A stretch of DNA of 51,681 nucleotides from JBFKQC01 sp041627895. GTDB lineage: Bacteria > Pseudomonadota > Alphaproteobacteria > Rhodobacterales > Rhodobacteraceae. The translations under genes were made by a program, and so were the position numbers. Shown here one piece after another: positions 41,600 through 51,681 of this stretch (position 1 is the stretch's first letter; every line of letters begins with the position of its first letter). The notes beneath the pieces are model-generated. The model was given only the letters and a program-made list of their open reading frames with translations. It made no database searches and was not told the origin of the DNA. The stretch lies in the NCBI GenBank assembly GCA_041627895.1, contig JBFKQC010000021.1:1-51681 (forward strand). Direction: 5' to 3'.

Positions 41600-42226
41600 T
41601 CAGTGAAACCCGGTCTCCAGCGGCAGGTGGCAGCAGCCGGTCAGATAGCGCCCGCCCGCGGCGGTGTTGATCAGCAGGTCGACCAGCCAGGGATAGTCCC
41701 GGTCGCTCATCCCGTCGCTGCAGCTTCCGGGCCGGATCAGCGCCGCGCTCGACCCGTCCGGCCCAGCATGGCCAAGCTGCACCGGGAACGCCCCGCGCCC
41801 CTCGGCCACGCGGGCGCCCTGCAGGCCCATCGCCACGGCCGCGCCGGAGATGTCCGAGAAGGTGGCGGACCCGGCCGAGACCTGCATCGACCAGAACGGC
41901 TCGGTCCCGGCGCACATCAGCCCGGCGGGCAGCGCGGTGCCTGCGATCGGCTGCACCGGGTCGGGGGCGAGGTACCGCATCGCGATCCAGCCCGTGCCCT
42001 CCTGCCAGACGATCCGGCCCCAGTCGCCCGTGGCATCGGTGCCGGCGATTTCGATCCCGCGCTGATCCGGCGGCAAGTCACCGATATCCTCGCTCGCCGC
42101 CGAAGGCCCGGCGCGCACGTTCAGCGTATCGTCGGCGGCGACGCCGGCGACGCGCCAGTAACTCGGCTCCGCCAGCGCGGGCAGGGCGGCGAGACAGGCA
42201 AGAACGGCGAGGGCGGTTCGGGTCAT
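41600..42226 (-). CDS. Secreted SH3b-domain protein with CxGTEPFW motif
   Basis: This 208-residue exported protein starts at ATG 42226, with a signal peptide ending near ALA at about residue 19. An SH3b domain follows, about residues 25-90: DDTLNVRAGPSAASEDIGDLPPDQRGIE to GWIAMRYLAPD. The C-terminal half has CAGTEPFWSMQV, a motif of uncharacterised bacterial envelope proteins (COG3650-like). SH3b domains often bind peptidoglycan. Cys pairs (CAGT, GSCSD, GCCHL) may form disulfides. The function is unknown. Confidence 0.78.
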   Translation of the reverse strand: MTRTALAVLACLAALPALAEPSYWRVAGVAADDTLNVRAGPSAASEDIGDLPPDQRGIEIAGTDATGDWGRIVWQEGTGWIAMRYLAPDPVQPIAGTALPAGLMCAGTEPFWSMQVSAGSATFSDISGAAVAMGLQGARVAEGRGAFPVQLGHAGPDGSSAALIRPGSCSDGMSDRDYPWLVDLLINTAAGGRYLTGCCHLPLETGFH

Positions 42227-42367
42227 GGTGCGGGGCCTGCGGCTGTTGCGTTGCCGCGCAGCATAGCGGACCTTCCCGCCGAGCGGGTCGAAAATCGGCA
42301 GCGCGGGCGCCGGTCTCGCGTCTTGAACATCCGTCACGGCCGCACCCTGCGATGCCCGCCCTGCCGC

Positions 42368-44568
<2,201 letters not shown>

Positions 44569-45133
44569 GGCCCCGCGGTTTAGGTGCGGGGAAGGGGCGG
44601 CGCAAGGCCCGTCGCGCCGGGCCGGGCGCAAGACAGGCCTGGGGCACAAACAGCCGGGCCTGCGCCTGGCGCGGCCGTTGCCGCGTGACACAGGGCGCGG
44701 CCTCGTCGCCGGAATGCAAATGTCCGCCCCGCGCTGTCCAGTGAACGGGTTGACCAGCACCGCGCCGGGACTCCAAAACGCGAACCTCAGGAAGACCGCC
44801 GGCGGCAGCGGATGCAGCACGACGAACCCGCCGAGCCCCGCGACGACGCGCGCGCCGCCGGTCACGCCCATCAATCCATTGCGTTTGCCTTTCAGGTCCG
44901 TCGCCGTTCCTCCTGCCGGGTCGACCGCCAGTCCCGCATGCCCCGCCGCAGCGCGCCCTGACGGGTCTCAATCGCCGCCCCGGGGCGCCTTGGCGCAGCC
45001 GCCACGGCCGCGGAATATTTTCGCGGGCCCCTTCCGCAGGTGCACAGCATATCCTATTTGCGCGGGCATCGGCGCATGGGCGGGGCATTCCGTCGGATGC
45101 CAGCTTCGCTGCGCCTTGTCCCAGAGGGCGGAC
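44569..45133. other. 565-base stretch without a supportable gene
   Basis: This lies between the divergent guaA and small membrane protein genes and should hold both promoters. A minus-strand frame running into guaA (to 44874) translates to a hydrophobic segment (GLGGFVVLHPLPPAVFLRF) that could be a small unannotated membrane peptide, but it has no good ribosome site at ATG 44874 and no known family. I see no RNA gene, repeat array or clear terminator here. Confidence 0.4.
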
Positions 45134-45526
45134 ATGAACATCCTGATCGGTGCGGCAATCTCGCTGGCGGCGCTCGTCGCCTTTTCCCTGGCATTCCGGC
45201 TGTCGCGTTCGGCGCGCGCGGCGCATTCGCGCGGCTTCGACACGGTGGCGATGGGCCTCGCCGTAGTGCTGGCGGCCATGTTCTTCTTCGGCATCGGCCA
45301 GCTGCTGACCGGTCTCGCCGACGCAAGGGCGCAGGTCGCCGCGGTCGGGACCTGGACGCTGACGCTTCTGGCTGCGGTCTCGGTGCTGGGGCTGGCGTTG
45401 TCGGTCCGCCTGATCGCCGGCGGGCGCCGGCAGGCGCTGGCCGCCCGCCCGGTCGCGACGCCGCCGCCGGGACCGATGCAGGCCGCGAACGACAACCTCG
45501 GGGCAGCCGTCAGGCGCGCGGCATAG
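45134..45526 (+). CDS. Small two-helix membrane protein of unknown function
   Basis: This 130-residue protein starts at ATG 45134, after GAGGGCGG. Three hydrophobic segments lie near residues 2-22, 38-60 and 72-92; the C-terminal third is Ala/Pro/Arg-rich and hydrophilic, ending QAANDNLGAAVRRAA. I cannot assign a family. It is transcribed away from guaA and toward the methyltransferase gene, which starts 109 bases after it ends. Confidence 0.6.
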   Translation: MNILIGAAISLAALVAFSLAFRLSRSARAAHSRGFDTVAMGLAVVLAAMFFFGIGQLLTGLADARAQVAAVGTWTLTLLAAVSVLGLALSVRLIAGGRRQALAARPVATPPPGPMQAANDNLGAAVRRAA

Positions 45527-45634
45527 CCCGCCGCACGGCGCCGGTGTCGCTTTCGCTTCTCAACTGACGCAAATCGATGACGGCCCCGACCCGGTTTTGG
45601 CTATGACCGCCGCAACTGTTTCGGAGGTCCGACC

Positions 45635-47173
45635 ATGGCAGATCTGGAAGCGCGGCGCAGGGCGCGGGGCGGCGGCGGGGCTGCGCGCCGCGCCGAGCGC
45701 ACGGCGGTCAGCATCGAAAGCGCCCGGTTCATCGAGCGCAACATCCCGAATTTCGAGATCCTGACCGAAGAGGCGCTGGAGATCATCGAAGCCAACGCCG
45801 AGACGGTGCTGGAGGAAATCGGCGTCAACTTCGTCGAGAACCCCGGCGCGCTGAAGCGCTGGAAGGATGCCGGCGCCGACGTGCAGGGCGAGCGCGTGCA
45901 CATCCCGCGCGGCCTGGCCCGCCAGCTTTGCGCCACGGCGCCCGCGCGGTTCACGCAACATGCCCGCAACCCGGACCGCAACGTCGAGATCGGCGGCCGC
46001 TCGCTGGTCCTTGCCCCGGTCTACGGGCCGCCCTTCGTGCGCGACGAGGCTGGCGGTCGGCGCTATGCCACGATCGAGGATTTCCGCAAGTTCGTGAAAC
46101 TCGGCTACATGTCGAAGTGGCTGCACCACTCCGGCGGCACGGTCTGCGAGCCGACCGACGTTGCGGTGAACAAGCGCCACCTCGACATGCTGCTGGCGCA
46201 CATGACGCTTTCCGACAAGCCGTTCATGGGGTCCGTCACCGAACCCAGCCGGGCGCAGGATTCGGTCGAGATGGCGGAAATCCTCTTCGGCCCGCTCGGC
46301 GACCGCACCGTGATGACCTCGCTGGTCAACATCAACTCTCCGCTGACCTTCGATTCGGTGATGATGGGCGCGCTCGAGGTCTACGCGGCGGCGAACCAGG
46401 CCGCGATCGTGTCGCCCTTCATCGTCGGCGGCGCGATGGCGCCGGTCTCGGTGGCCGGCACGCTGACCCAGGTTCTGGCCGAGGTGCTCGCGGGCGTCGC
46501 CTATTCGCAGCTTGTCCGCCCCGGCGCGCCGGTGATCTTCGGCGCCTTCGTGACCTCGATCGACATGAACTCGGGCGCGCCCACCTTCGGCACGCCCGAG
46601 GCGAGCCAGATCACCTATGGCGCCGGGCAACTCGCGCGCAGGTTGAATCTGCCCTACCGCTCCGGCGGCTCGTTCTGCGGCTCGAAGCTGCCGGATGCCC
46701 AGGCCGCCTACGAGACCGCGAACTCGCTGAACACAGCGCTTCTGAGCGGCGTCAACTTCATGCTGCATGCCTGCGGCTGGCTCGAGGGCGGGCTGGTGTC
46801 GTCCTACGAGAAATTCGTGATGGACGCCGATCAACTCGGCATCCTGCACAAGCTGGCCGAGGGCGTCGCGGTGGACGAGAATTCCCAGGCGATGGACGCG
46901 ATCCGCGAGGTCGGGCCGGGCGGGCACTATCTGGGCTGCGCGCACACCCAGGCCAATTTCAAGTCCGCCTTCTGGCGCTCGAACCTGCTGGATTACAAGC
47001 CGTTCGAGACCTGGGCCGAAGAGGGCGCGCGCGACACCCAGGCGCTCGCCGCCGAGCGTGTGGCCAAGCTGTTGCGCGACTACCAGCAGCCGGCGCTCGA
47101 CCCGGCGGTCAACGAGGCGCTGACCGATTTCGTCGCGCGCAAGAAGGCCGAGATGCCGGACAGCTTCATCTGA
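45635..47173 (+). CDS. MttB-family (trimethylamine methyltransferase superfamily) protein, non-pyrrolysine
   Basis: This 512-residue cytoplasmic TIM-barrel methyltransferase is of the type that moves methyl groups from quaternary amines to a corrinoid protein. Long family stretches are visible, such as AVSIESARFIERNIPNFEILTEEALEIIEANAE and LNLPYRSGGSFCGSKLPDAQAAYETANSL. The frame has no internal amber codon, so it belongs to the pyrrolysine-free branch, whose studied members act on glycine betaine, proline betaine or carnitine. No corrinoid-binding protein gene is adjacent. ATG 45635 follows TTTCGGAGG, a good ribosome site. It may act in glycine betaine or related demethylation in an aerobe. 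Confidence 0.88.
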   Translation: MADLEARRRARGGGGAARRAERTAVSIESARFIERNIPNFEILTEEALEIIEANAETVLEEIGVNFVENPGALKRWKDAGADVQGERVHIPRGLARQLCATAPARFTQHARNPDRNVEIGGRSLVLAPVYGPPFVRDEAGGRRYATIEDFRKFVKLGYMSKWLHHSGGTVCEPTDVAVNKRHLDMLLAHMTLSDKPFMGSVTEPSRAQDSVEMAEILFGPLGDRTVMTSLVNINSPLTFDSVMMGALEVYAAANQAAIVSPFIVGGAMAPVSVAGTLTQVLAEVLAGVAYSQLVRPGAPVIFGAFVTSIDMNSGAPTFGTPEASQITYGAGQLARRLNLPYRSGGSFCGSKLPDAQAAYETANSLNTALLSGVNFMLHACGWLEGGLVSSYEKFVMDADQLGILHKLAEGVAVDENSQAMDAIREVGPGGHYLGCAHTQANFKSAFWRSNLLDYKPFETWAEEGARDTQALAAERVAKLLRDYQQPALDPAVNEALTDFVARKKAEMPDSFI

Positions 47174-47176
47174 GGT

Positions 47177-47470
47177 TCAGGCGCCGAGCCCCGGCTGCGC
47201 CAGCGCCCGCGCTTCCGCCAGAAGCGCGATCATCACCTCGACATGGCGCGCCGGGTTATAGGTCGCGTCGCCGCGGCGGCGCGCGCTTTGCAGCGCTTCC
47301 TCGACGCTCAGCAGCGACGTGACCGCGGCCCGCGGCCCGGGCAGCGCCGGCGCCTTGGTCAGCCGCTTCAGCATGCGCTCGCGCCGGTAGTCGTCGATCC
47401 CGTGCATCGCGGCGCGGATCAGCAGGCGCGGGCGGCGCAACGCATGGACAAAGGAAATCGGATCGGACAT
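47177..47470 (-). CDS. Small conserved protein (probable DUF6477-type)
   Basis: This 97-residue basic protein reads SDPISFVHALRRPRLLIRAAMHGIDDYRRERMLKRL. The pattern is, from memory, that of a Rhodobacterales-restricted small protein (DUF6477); I could not check this. No membrane helix or enzyme motif is present. Its 3' end is three bases from the stop of the methyltransferase gene, convergent. It is divergent from the DUF6456 regulator gene, with 266 AT-richer bases between them. Confidence 0.7.
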   Translation of the reverse strand: MSDPISFVHALRRPRLLIRAAMHGIDDYRRERMLKRLTKAPALPGPRAAVTSLLSVEEALQSARRRGDATYNPARHVEVMIALLAEARALAQPGLGA

Positions 47471-47559
47471 CGGCAGCTCCTTGCGGTTGCATTCGGGCGG
47501 CTAAAACAATGACCGGACCGGCCCGCCGTTGCGCGAAAGAGCTGTTTCCGAACGGAAGA

Positions 47560-47575
47560 TTAAGGCGTTGTTTAC
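47560..47575 (+). promoter_or_regulatory. Possible CtrA-type site upstream of the DUF6456 gene
   Basis: TTAA-N7-TTTAC differs by one base from the CtrA consensus TTAA-N7-TTAAC. It sits in the AT-rich divergent promoter region (47471-47736) between two Rhodobacterales-type genes, about 160 bases before the plus-strand start. Such a short motif may occur by chance. Confidence 0.3.
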
Positions 47576-47736
47576 GTCTTGAGGACAAAGCCGTGAATTT
47601 TCGGTGAATTTTAACCAAATAGAAACTTTCTCGCCTCTAAGTTGTTTCGAACGGGCGTCCGGCACCGCGGTCATTTGCATGATCCGCGCCGCCGCAACCG
47701 ACCCGGCACGAGTTCACCAGCAGCAAGGCGTCCGGC

Positions 47737-48867
47737 ATGACGACTGGAGACATCCTTTGCGAGGGACAATCGGGCTATCCGCCATGGCTGCCCGACGATG
47801 TGCGCCGATACCTGGTGCACACCGAGGACGGGCGTTCGATCCGGGACCTGGCGCGCGATGCCGGCTGTCACGCCTCGACCGTGCTGCGCCAGGTGCAGCG
47901 CAACGAAAGCCGCCGGGACGACCCGCTTTGGGACAGCGCGTTCGACCGGCTGGCCCAGGCGGCCCGGCGGGCCAGGACCCATTCACATAACGACAGAGCC
48001 GATATGACCGCACAATTTCGCAATCCGATCAACAGCCTGCCCGACGAAGCCCGGATCAACCTGGAAGCCCGGCGCATCCTGCGCCGCCTGGCCGAGCCCG
48101 ACGCCTGCCTGGCGATCGCGCCGGTGATGGAAAAGGCCGTCGTGGTGCGCGAACTGCCCGACGGGCGCACCGTGCGCACCGCGGTTCTGGACCGCGAGGT
48201 GGCCGAGGCCTTCGTCGTCAAGGACTGGATCGAGGGCGCGACCAGGGGCAAGGTCGCGCGCTACACGCTGTCGCAGGTGGGCCGCGCCGCGCTGAAGCGG
48301 CTGCTGGCCGAACGCGAGGCCGAAAAGCAGGGCTTCGCCGAGGCGCCGGCGGCCTTCGGCGAGCAGCACCGCAACTGGGGACAGCGCGACATCGAACAGG
48401 GCGCGGCGCGCACCGGCAGGCGGATCCGCTACAACGTGATCGAAAGCCCCGTTGCGCTGTTGGCGCGGCGCAGGTGCAAGGACGGCAAGCCGTTTCTGAC
48501 CGACGATCTGGTGGCGGCGGCCGAGCGGCTGCGCGAGGATTTCGAACTGGCGCAGATGGGCCCCCGCGTGGCGCAGAACTGGGACCGTTTCCTGACCGGC
48601 GGCGACCGCGGCGGGTTCGGCCAGGGCGGCGGTCCCGGGACCGGGCCGGACGCCGCGCGCGGGCGCGTCACCCGCGCGCTGCAGGATCTCGGCCCCGGCC
48701 TCGGCGACATGGTGCTGCGCTGCTGCTGCTTCCTCGAAGGCATGGAGCAGGCCGAAAAGCGCATGGGCTGGTCCGCGCGCTCGGGCAAGATCGTGCTGAA
48801 GATCGCCTTGCAGCGCCTGGCGCGGCACTATCGCGAACTTGGCGCGGGCGGCGCGCTGATCGGCTAG
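47737..48867 (+). CDS. Helix-turn-helix protein with DUF6456-type C-terminus
   Basis: This 376-residue protein has a helix-turn-helix near the N-terminus, about residues 30-60 (DGRSIRDLARDAGCHASTVLRQVQRNES), of the helix-turn-helix 38 type. A basic middle follows, then a C-terminal domain (about 300-376) with GDMVLRCCCFLEGMEQAEKRMGWSARSGKIVLKIALQRLARHY. That C-terminus matches, from memory, DUF6456, found in alphaproteobacterial regulators. It probably binds DNA; its targets are unknown. ATG 47737 lies behind AAGGCG. The gene is monocistronic by position. Confidence 0.75.
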   Translation: MTTGDILCEGQSGYPPWLPDDVRRYLVHTEDGRSIRDLARDAGCHASTVLRQVQRNESRRDDPLWDSAFDRLAQAARRARTHSHNDRADMTAQFRNPINSLPDEARINLEARRILRRLAEPDACLAIAPVMEKAVVVRELPDGRTVRTAVLDREVAEAFVVKDWIEGATRGKVARYTLSQVGRAALKRLLAEREAEKQGFAEAPAAFGEQHRNWGQRDIEQGAARTGRRIRYNVIESPVALLARRRCKDGKPFLTDDLVAAAERLREDFELAQMGPRVAQNWDRFLTGGDRGGFGQGGGPGTGPDAARGRVTRALQDLGPGLGDMVLRCCCFLEGMEQAEKRMGWSARSGKIVLKIALQRLARHYRELGAGGALIG

Positions 48868-48966
48868 AACACATTCCGCGTTCGTCGATTCACGGAACGC
48901 GCCCTATCCCGTTTGCCGGGCGCAATTGCGCGACGCTTCGCCGGATCGGCCCGGCTGGAAATCGCT

Positions 48967-49731
48967 CTAGCCGGCGAGCCCGCCGGCGATCACGGCGCCG
49001 ACCAGATAGGCCACCAGCGCGCAGAGGCCGCCCACCAGCACGGTCTCGGCCACCGACCGCATCAGGTTCTCGCGCGTCGCCCACCAGCGCAGCAGGCCCA
49101 GCGCGGCAAGCGCGCCGAAGGTCGCCAGAATCGACAGCCGGAACGCGACCGGGTCGGGCGGCAACACGAAGTAGGGCAGCAGCGGCACGATCCCCAGTCC
49201 GACGAAGCTTGCGAACGTGGTCAGCCCGTTCGCCGCCGGGCTGGTGCCTTCGGGGTCGGGGATGTTCAGCGCGTAGACCAGCCGCAGATCGGCCGCCAGC
49301 CGCGGGCTGCGGTGCAGGATCGCGGCCGCCTCGGCGGCGTCGCCCTCGCTCAGCCCGCGCTCGACCAGGATCGCCTGCAGCCCGCCGCGGTCCGCCGCGG
49401 TCCCGGCCTCGATCCGGCGCAATTCGCGGCCGTGCTCGGCGCGGTACAGATCGCGCTGCGACCGCCCCGACAGGAATTCTCCCAGCCCCATCGACACCGC
49501 GTCGGCCAGCAGGTTCGCCATGCAGAAGACGAAGACCGCCAGCACCCCGATCTCGGCCGCGCCCTCGGCCTGGGCGCCCGCGAACCCGGCGACGATGGCG
49601 AAGGTCGTGACGATCCCGTCATTGCCGCCATAGACGATGGGCCGCAGGTATTCCTGCGCCCGGCGCAGGCGGCGCGGTTCTTCGGCGGACACGCCGGGCG
49701 CCGCGCCGATCGGGCCGTCCCCGCGGCTCAA
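48967..49731 (-). CDS. VIT1/CCC1-family transporter (iron/manganese)
   Basis: This 254-residue membrane protein of the vacuolar iron transporter family typically moves Fe2+ or Mn2+ out of the cytoplasm. The first helix reads GGNDGIVTTFAIVAGFAGA, followed by LLADAVSMGLGEFLSGRSQRDLYRAE, the family's metal-relevant region; a cytoplasmic loop and three C-terminal helices follow. The start is probably TTG 49731, overlapping the upstream gene by TTGA, so translation is coupled; GTG 49692 is a fallback. The coupling with a secreted repeat protein is unusual. Confidence 0.82.
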   Translation of the reverse strand: MSRGDGPIGAAPGVSAEEPRRLRRAQEYLRPIVYGGNDGIVTTFAIVAGFAGAQAEGAAEIGVLAVFVFCMANLLADAVSMGLGEFLSGRSQRDLYRAEHGRELRRIEAGTAADRGGLQAILVERGLSEGDAAEAAAILHRSPRLAADLRLVYALNIPDPEGTSPAANGLTTFASFVGLGIVPLLPYFVLPPDPVAFRLSILATFGALAALGLLRWWATRENLMRSVAETVLVGGLCALVAYLVGAVIAGGLAG

Positions 49732-50447
49732 TAGAGGAACTGGCCCATGTCATGGGCGTCGCAGCGGACATGCCCGCCGTTATCCTCGGCGACGCAGATC
49801 ACCAGTTGCAGCCCGTCGATCCCGAGGATGTAGGCGCCAAGCCCGTCGTCCCGGTCGAACCCGCTGGGAACCGCGCGCGGGACGCTCCAGTCCTGCAGCG
49901 CGTTGTAGACCTCGATGGTTCCGCCATTGTCCTCGGCCACAAGAAACAGCGGCCCCGCCGCCGCGACCCGGTCGCCGGAATCGTAACTGGTCTCGAACCA
50001 GCGTCCCGGCAGGCCGGTCGCGATCTCGTAGGTCCGGACCAGACCGCCATTGTCCTCGGCCACGTAAAGCAGACCCTGCCCGGCGGCGAGCCCGTCGCCG
50101 ACGTCGAAATCCGATCGTTCCAGCAGAACCTGCCAATAACCGCCTGTCCGCAGGTTGAAATATTCCACCCGGCCGCCATTGTCCTCGGCCACGAACAGCA
50201 GATCGCCGTCGGCGGCAATCCGGTCGCCGCCCTCGTCATAGCCCGAGCCGATCCTGTAGGGCGCCCGGTGCGGTTCGGACACCAGATGCATCTCGATGAC
50301 GCCGCCATTGTCCTCGGCCACGAAAACCCGGTTTCCCGACGCGGCGAAATCGTCGCCCACATCGAACGTCGTCGCCACGTCCGCCGCCATCGCGGCGGAC
50401 GACAGAACCAACCCGCCTATCGGAACAATTCGCCATAGCCCGATCAT
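49728..50447 (-). CDS. Secreted protein with five VAEDNGG repeats, probable beta-propeller
   Basis: This 239-residue exported protein starts at ATG 50447, behind GGGAGG. The signal peptide ends near AMAA at about residue 22. Five copies of VAEDNGG begin at residues 43, 86, 129, 170 and 219, about 43 residues apart. Each follows a GDxxAAxGxLxF strand and precedes a VExYNxxTG-like strand. Regular blades of this size suggest a five-bladed beta-propeller or solenoid; the acidic EDN turn may bind metal. Four of the five copies share an identical DNA string (ccattgtcctcggccac on the plus strand). The gene overlaps the VIT-family transporter by four bases. I do not recognise a named family. Confidence 0.75.
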   Translation of the reverse strand: MIGLWRIVPIGGLVLSSAAMAADVATTFDVGDDFAASGNRVFVAEDNGGVIEMHLVSEPHRAPYRIGSGYDEGGDRIAADGDLLFVAEDNGGRVEYFNLRTGGYWQVLLERSDFDVGDGLAAGQGLLYVAEDNGGLVRTYEIATGLPGRWFETSYDSGDRVAAAGPLFLVAEDNGGTIEVYNALQDWSVPRAVPSGFDRDDGLGAYILGIDGLQLVICVAEDNGGHVRCDAHDMGQFLY

Positions 50448-50649
50448 CGCAACCTCCCTGAAAACACAATGATAGCGGGGCCTTGCCGGGAATGCCTTGA
50501 TCCCGGTCAATCGTGCCCGGCCGGCGCTGCCCGCCGGGCGGAATGGCGCCGGCCGCCATGCATGTGCCGCAATGCGGTCCTGCGACGGCGACGTTAGACA
50601 ATCGCCGGCCGCTCCGCTATTTCATGGGCAAGCGACAAGGAGCCGGCCG

Positions 50650-51606
50650 ATGAGCCCCCGCGACCTGAAAATCCCGTCCGAACGGCACCCCGAAAAGGCG
50701 CACCGGGCGGACAATGCCCAGCCGAGGAAACCCGGCTGGATCCGCGTCAAGGCGCCGACCTCGCCGGGCTACAAGCTGACGCGAGAGGTGATCCGCGAGC
50801 ACCGCCTGGTGACGGTCTGCGAAGAGGCCGGCTGTCCGAACGTCGGCGAATGCTGGTCGCAGGGCCACGCCACGATGATGATCATGGGCGAGATCTGCAC
50901 CCGCGGCTGCACCTTCTGCAACGTCGCCACGGGCCGGCCCGATACGCTGGACGTGTTCGAGCCGGGCCGCGTTGCGGATGCGGTGGCCAGGCTGGGGCTG
51001 AACCATGTCGTCGTCACCTCCGTCGACCGCGACGACCTCGAAGACGGCGGCGCCGAGCATTTCGCGATGACGATCCGCGCGATCCGCAAGCGCGCGCCCG
51101 GCACGACGATCGAAATCCTGACGCCGGATTTCCTGAAATGCGCGCCCGAAGTGCTGGAAACGGTGGTCGAGGCGCGGCCCGACGTCTTCAACCACAACCT
51201 GGAAACCGTGCCCGGGCTCTACCCCGAGGTCCGGCCCGGCGCGCGGTATTTCCACTCGTTGCGGCTGTTGCAGCGGGTCAAGGAACTGGATCCGGCGATG
51301 TTCACCAAGTCCGGGATCATGGTCGGCCTCGGCGAGGACCGCCAGCAGGTCGCACAGGTGATGGACGACATGCGCGCGGCGGACGTGGATTTCCTGACCA
51401 TCGGTCAATACCTGCAGCCGACGCCGAAACACCACCGCGTCGACCGTTTCGTGACGCCCGAGGAATTCGCGGGCTACGAGAAGGCGGCCTACGGCAAGGG
51501 CTTCCTGATGGTCTCGGCGACACCGCTCACGCGGTCGAGCTACCATGCCGGCGACGATTTCGCCCGGCTCCGGGCGGCGCGGCTGGCCAAGCTCGGCCGG
51601 GCCTGA
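50650..51606 (+). CDS. lipA: Lipoyl synthase
   Basis: This 318-residue radical SAM enzyme inserts two sulfurs into octanoyl groups on lipoate-dependent enzymes. Both clusters are readable: auxiliary C57, C62 and C68 (CEEAGCPNVGEC) and radical SAM C83, C87 and C90 (CTRGCTFC). The C-terminal RSSYHAG holds the serine that binds the auxiliary cluster. ATG 50650 follows AAGGAGCC at normal spacing. An ErpA-type carrier encoded at 13094 could supply its clusters. Confidence 0.97.
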   Translation: MSPRDLKIPSERHPEKAHRADNAQPRKPGWIRVKAPTSPGYKLTREVIREHRLVTVCEEAGCPNVGECWSQGHATMMIMGEICTRGCTFCNVATGRPDTLDVFEPGRVADAVARLGLNHVVVTSVDRDDLEDGGAEHFAMTIRAIRKRAPGTTIEILTPDFLKCAPEVLETVVEARPDVFNHNLETVPGLYPEVRPGARYFHSLRLLQRVKELDPAMFTKSGIMVGLGEDRQQVAQVMDDMRAADVDFLTIGQYLQPTPKHHRVDRFVTPEEFAGYEKAAYGKGFLMVSATPLTRSSYHAGDDFARLRAARLAKLGRA

Positions 51607-51644
51607 GCAGCGCGCGCCGGGCGGGCGTGCCGCAACGCCCGCGC

Positions 51645-51668
51645 GCAAGGCCCGTCGACGGGCCTTGC
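51645..51668. terminator. Perfect palindrome after lipA, possible terminator
   Basis: GCAAGGCCCG-TC-GA-CGGGCCTTGC reads as a perfect 24-base palindrome 39 bases past the lipA stop. It has no T run on either side, so it may stop transcription from both directions weakly or be a protein site. Confidence 0.4.
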
Positions 51669-51681
51669 CACCGCCGCATCC

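Noticed and set aside
45635..47173. Pyrrolysine-containing methyltransferase
   Set aside because: There is no in-frame TAG in the gene, and no pyl genes are visible.
50281..50345. CRISPR-like array from regularly spaced identical DNA strings at 49.78-50.32 kb
   Set aside because: The strings fall about 129 bases apart, in frame, within a protein gene and encode the VAEDNGG motif; spacing and size are wrong for CRISPR.

Overview
High-GC chromosomal DNA from an alphaproteobacterium, most likely a Rhodobacterales/Rhodobacteraceae member. The evidence is gene order and families: argS-SPOR-nagZ-scpA-scpB, DUF177-rpmF-plsX-fabH-ihfA-MerR, a DUF6456-type HTH protein, an IscA-dgt divergent pair, and TRAP plus BMP-type transporters. 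The species cannot be named from the window.

Layout. (1) 1-5.3 kb: end of a metallophosphoesterase, a Na/Pi cotransporter gene broken by a one-base deletion, and a complete TRAP transporter (dctP-dctQ-dctM). (2) 5.3-12 kb, minus strand: a nucleobase/nucleoside ABC importer (BMP binding protein, double ATPase, two permeases) in one operon with a CodA-type deaminase whose Asp314-equivalent is Cys. A RutR-like operator sits in front of the operon, and a HAD hydrolase gene lies upstream. (3) 12.06-13.09 kb: an internally deleted IS5-family element flanked by CTAG, followed by non-coding, decayed-looking sequence. (4) 13.1-20.3 kb: housekeeping genes (A-type Fe-S carrier, dgt, argS, SPOR protein, nagZ, scpA, scpB, a small protein), with two copies of a terminator-like dispersed repeat. 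(5) 20.4-22.7 kb: a small membrane protein and two secreted proteins of unknown role. (6) 22.8-29.1 kb: two-domain dCTP deaminase, tRNA-Pro(GGG), MerR regulator, ihfA, fabH, plsX, rpmF, a small HTH gene, DUF177 and a BamE-like lipoprotein.

(7) 29.3-38.3 kb is the least ordinary stretch. It holds a SyrD/PvdE-type exporter divergent from a PhyH dioxygenase and a six-helix membrane protein. Next come a carbohydrate/polyol kinase tightly coupled to a CDP-alcohol phosphatidyltransferase, divergent from a Stealth phosphotransferase, then a DES1-like desaturase and a P-loop protein. No NRPS or capsule genes are nearby. The set suggests making or decorating an envelope lipid or phosphopolyol, but this is inference. 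(8) 38.4-51.7 kb: two EamA transporters, a FadL-like porin, an SH3 protein, a YdcF protein, guaA, a non-pyrrolysine MttB-family methyltransferase, small conserved proteins, a DUF6456 regulator, a VIT-family transporter coupled to a five-repeat VAEDNGG secreted protein, and lipA.

The two best leads are the candidate 5-methylcytosine salvage operon (5.3-11.2 kb) and the lipid/phosphopolyol neighbourhood (31-38 kb). All assignments come from reading the sequence; no database search was run.
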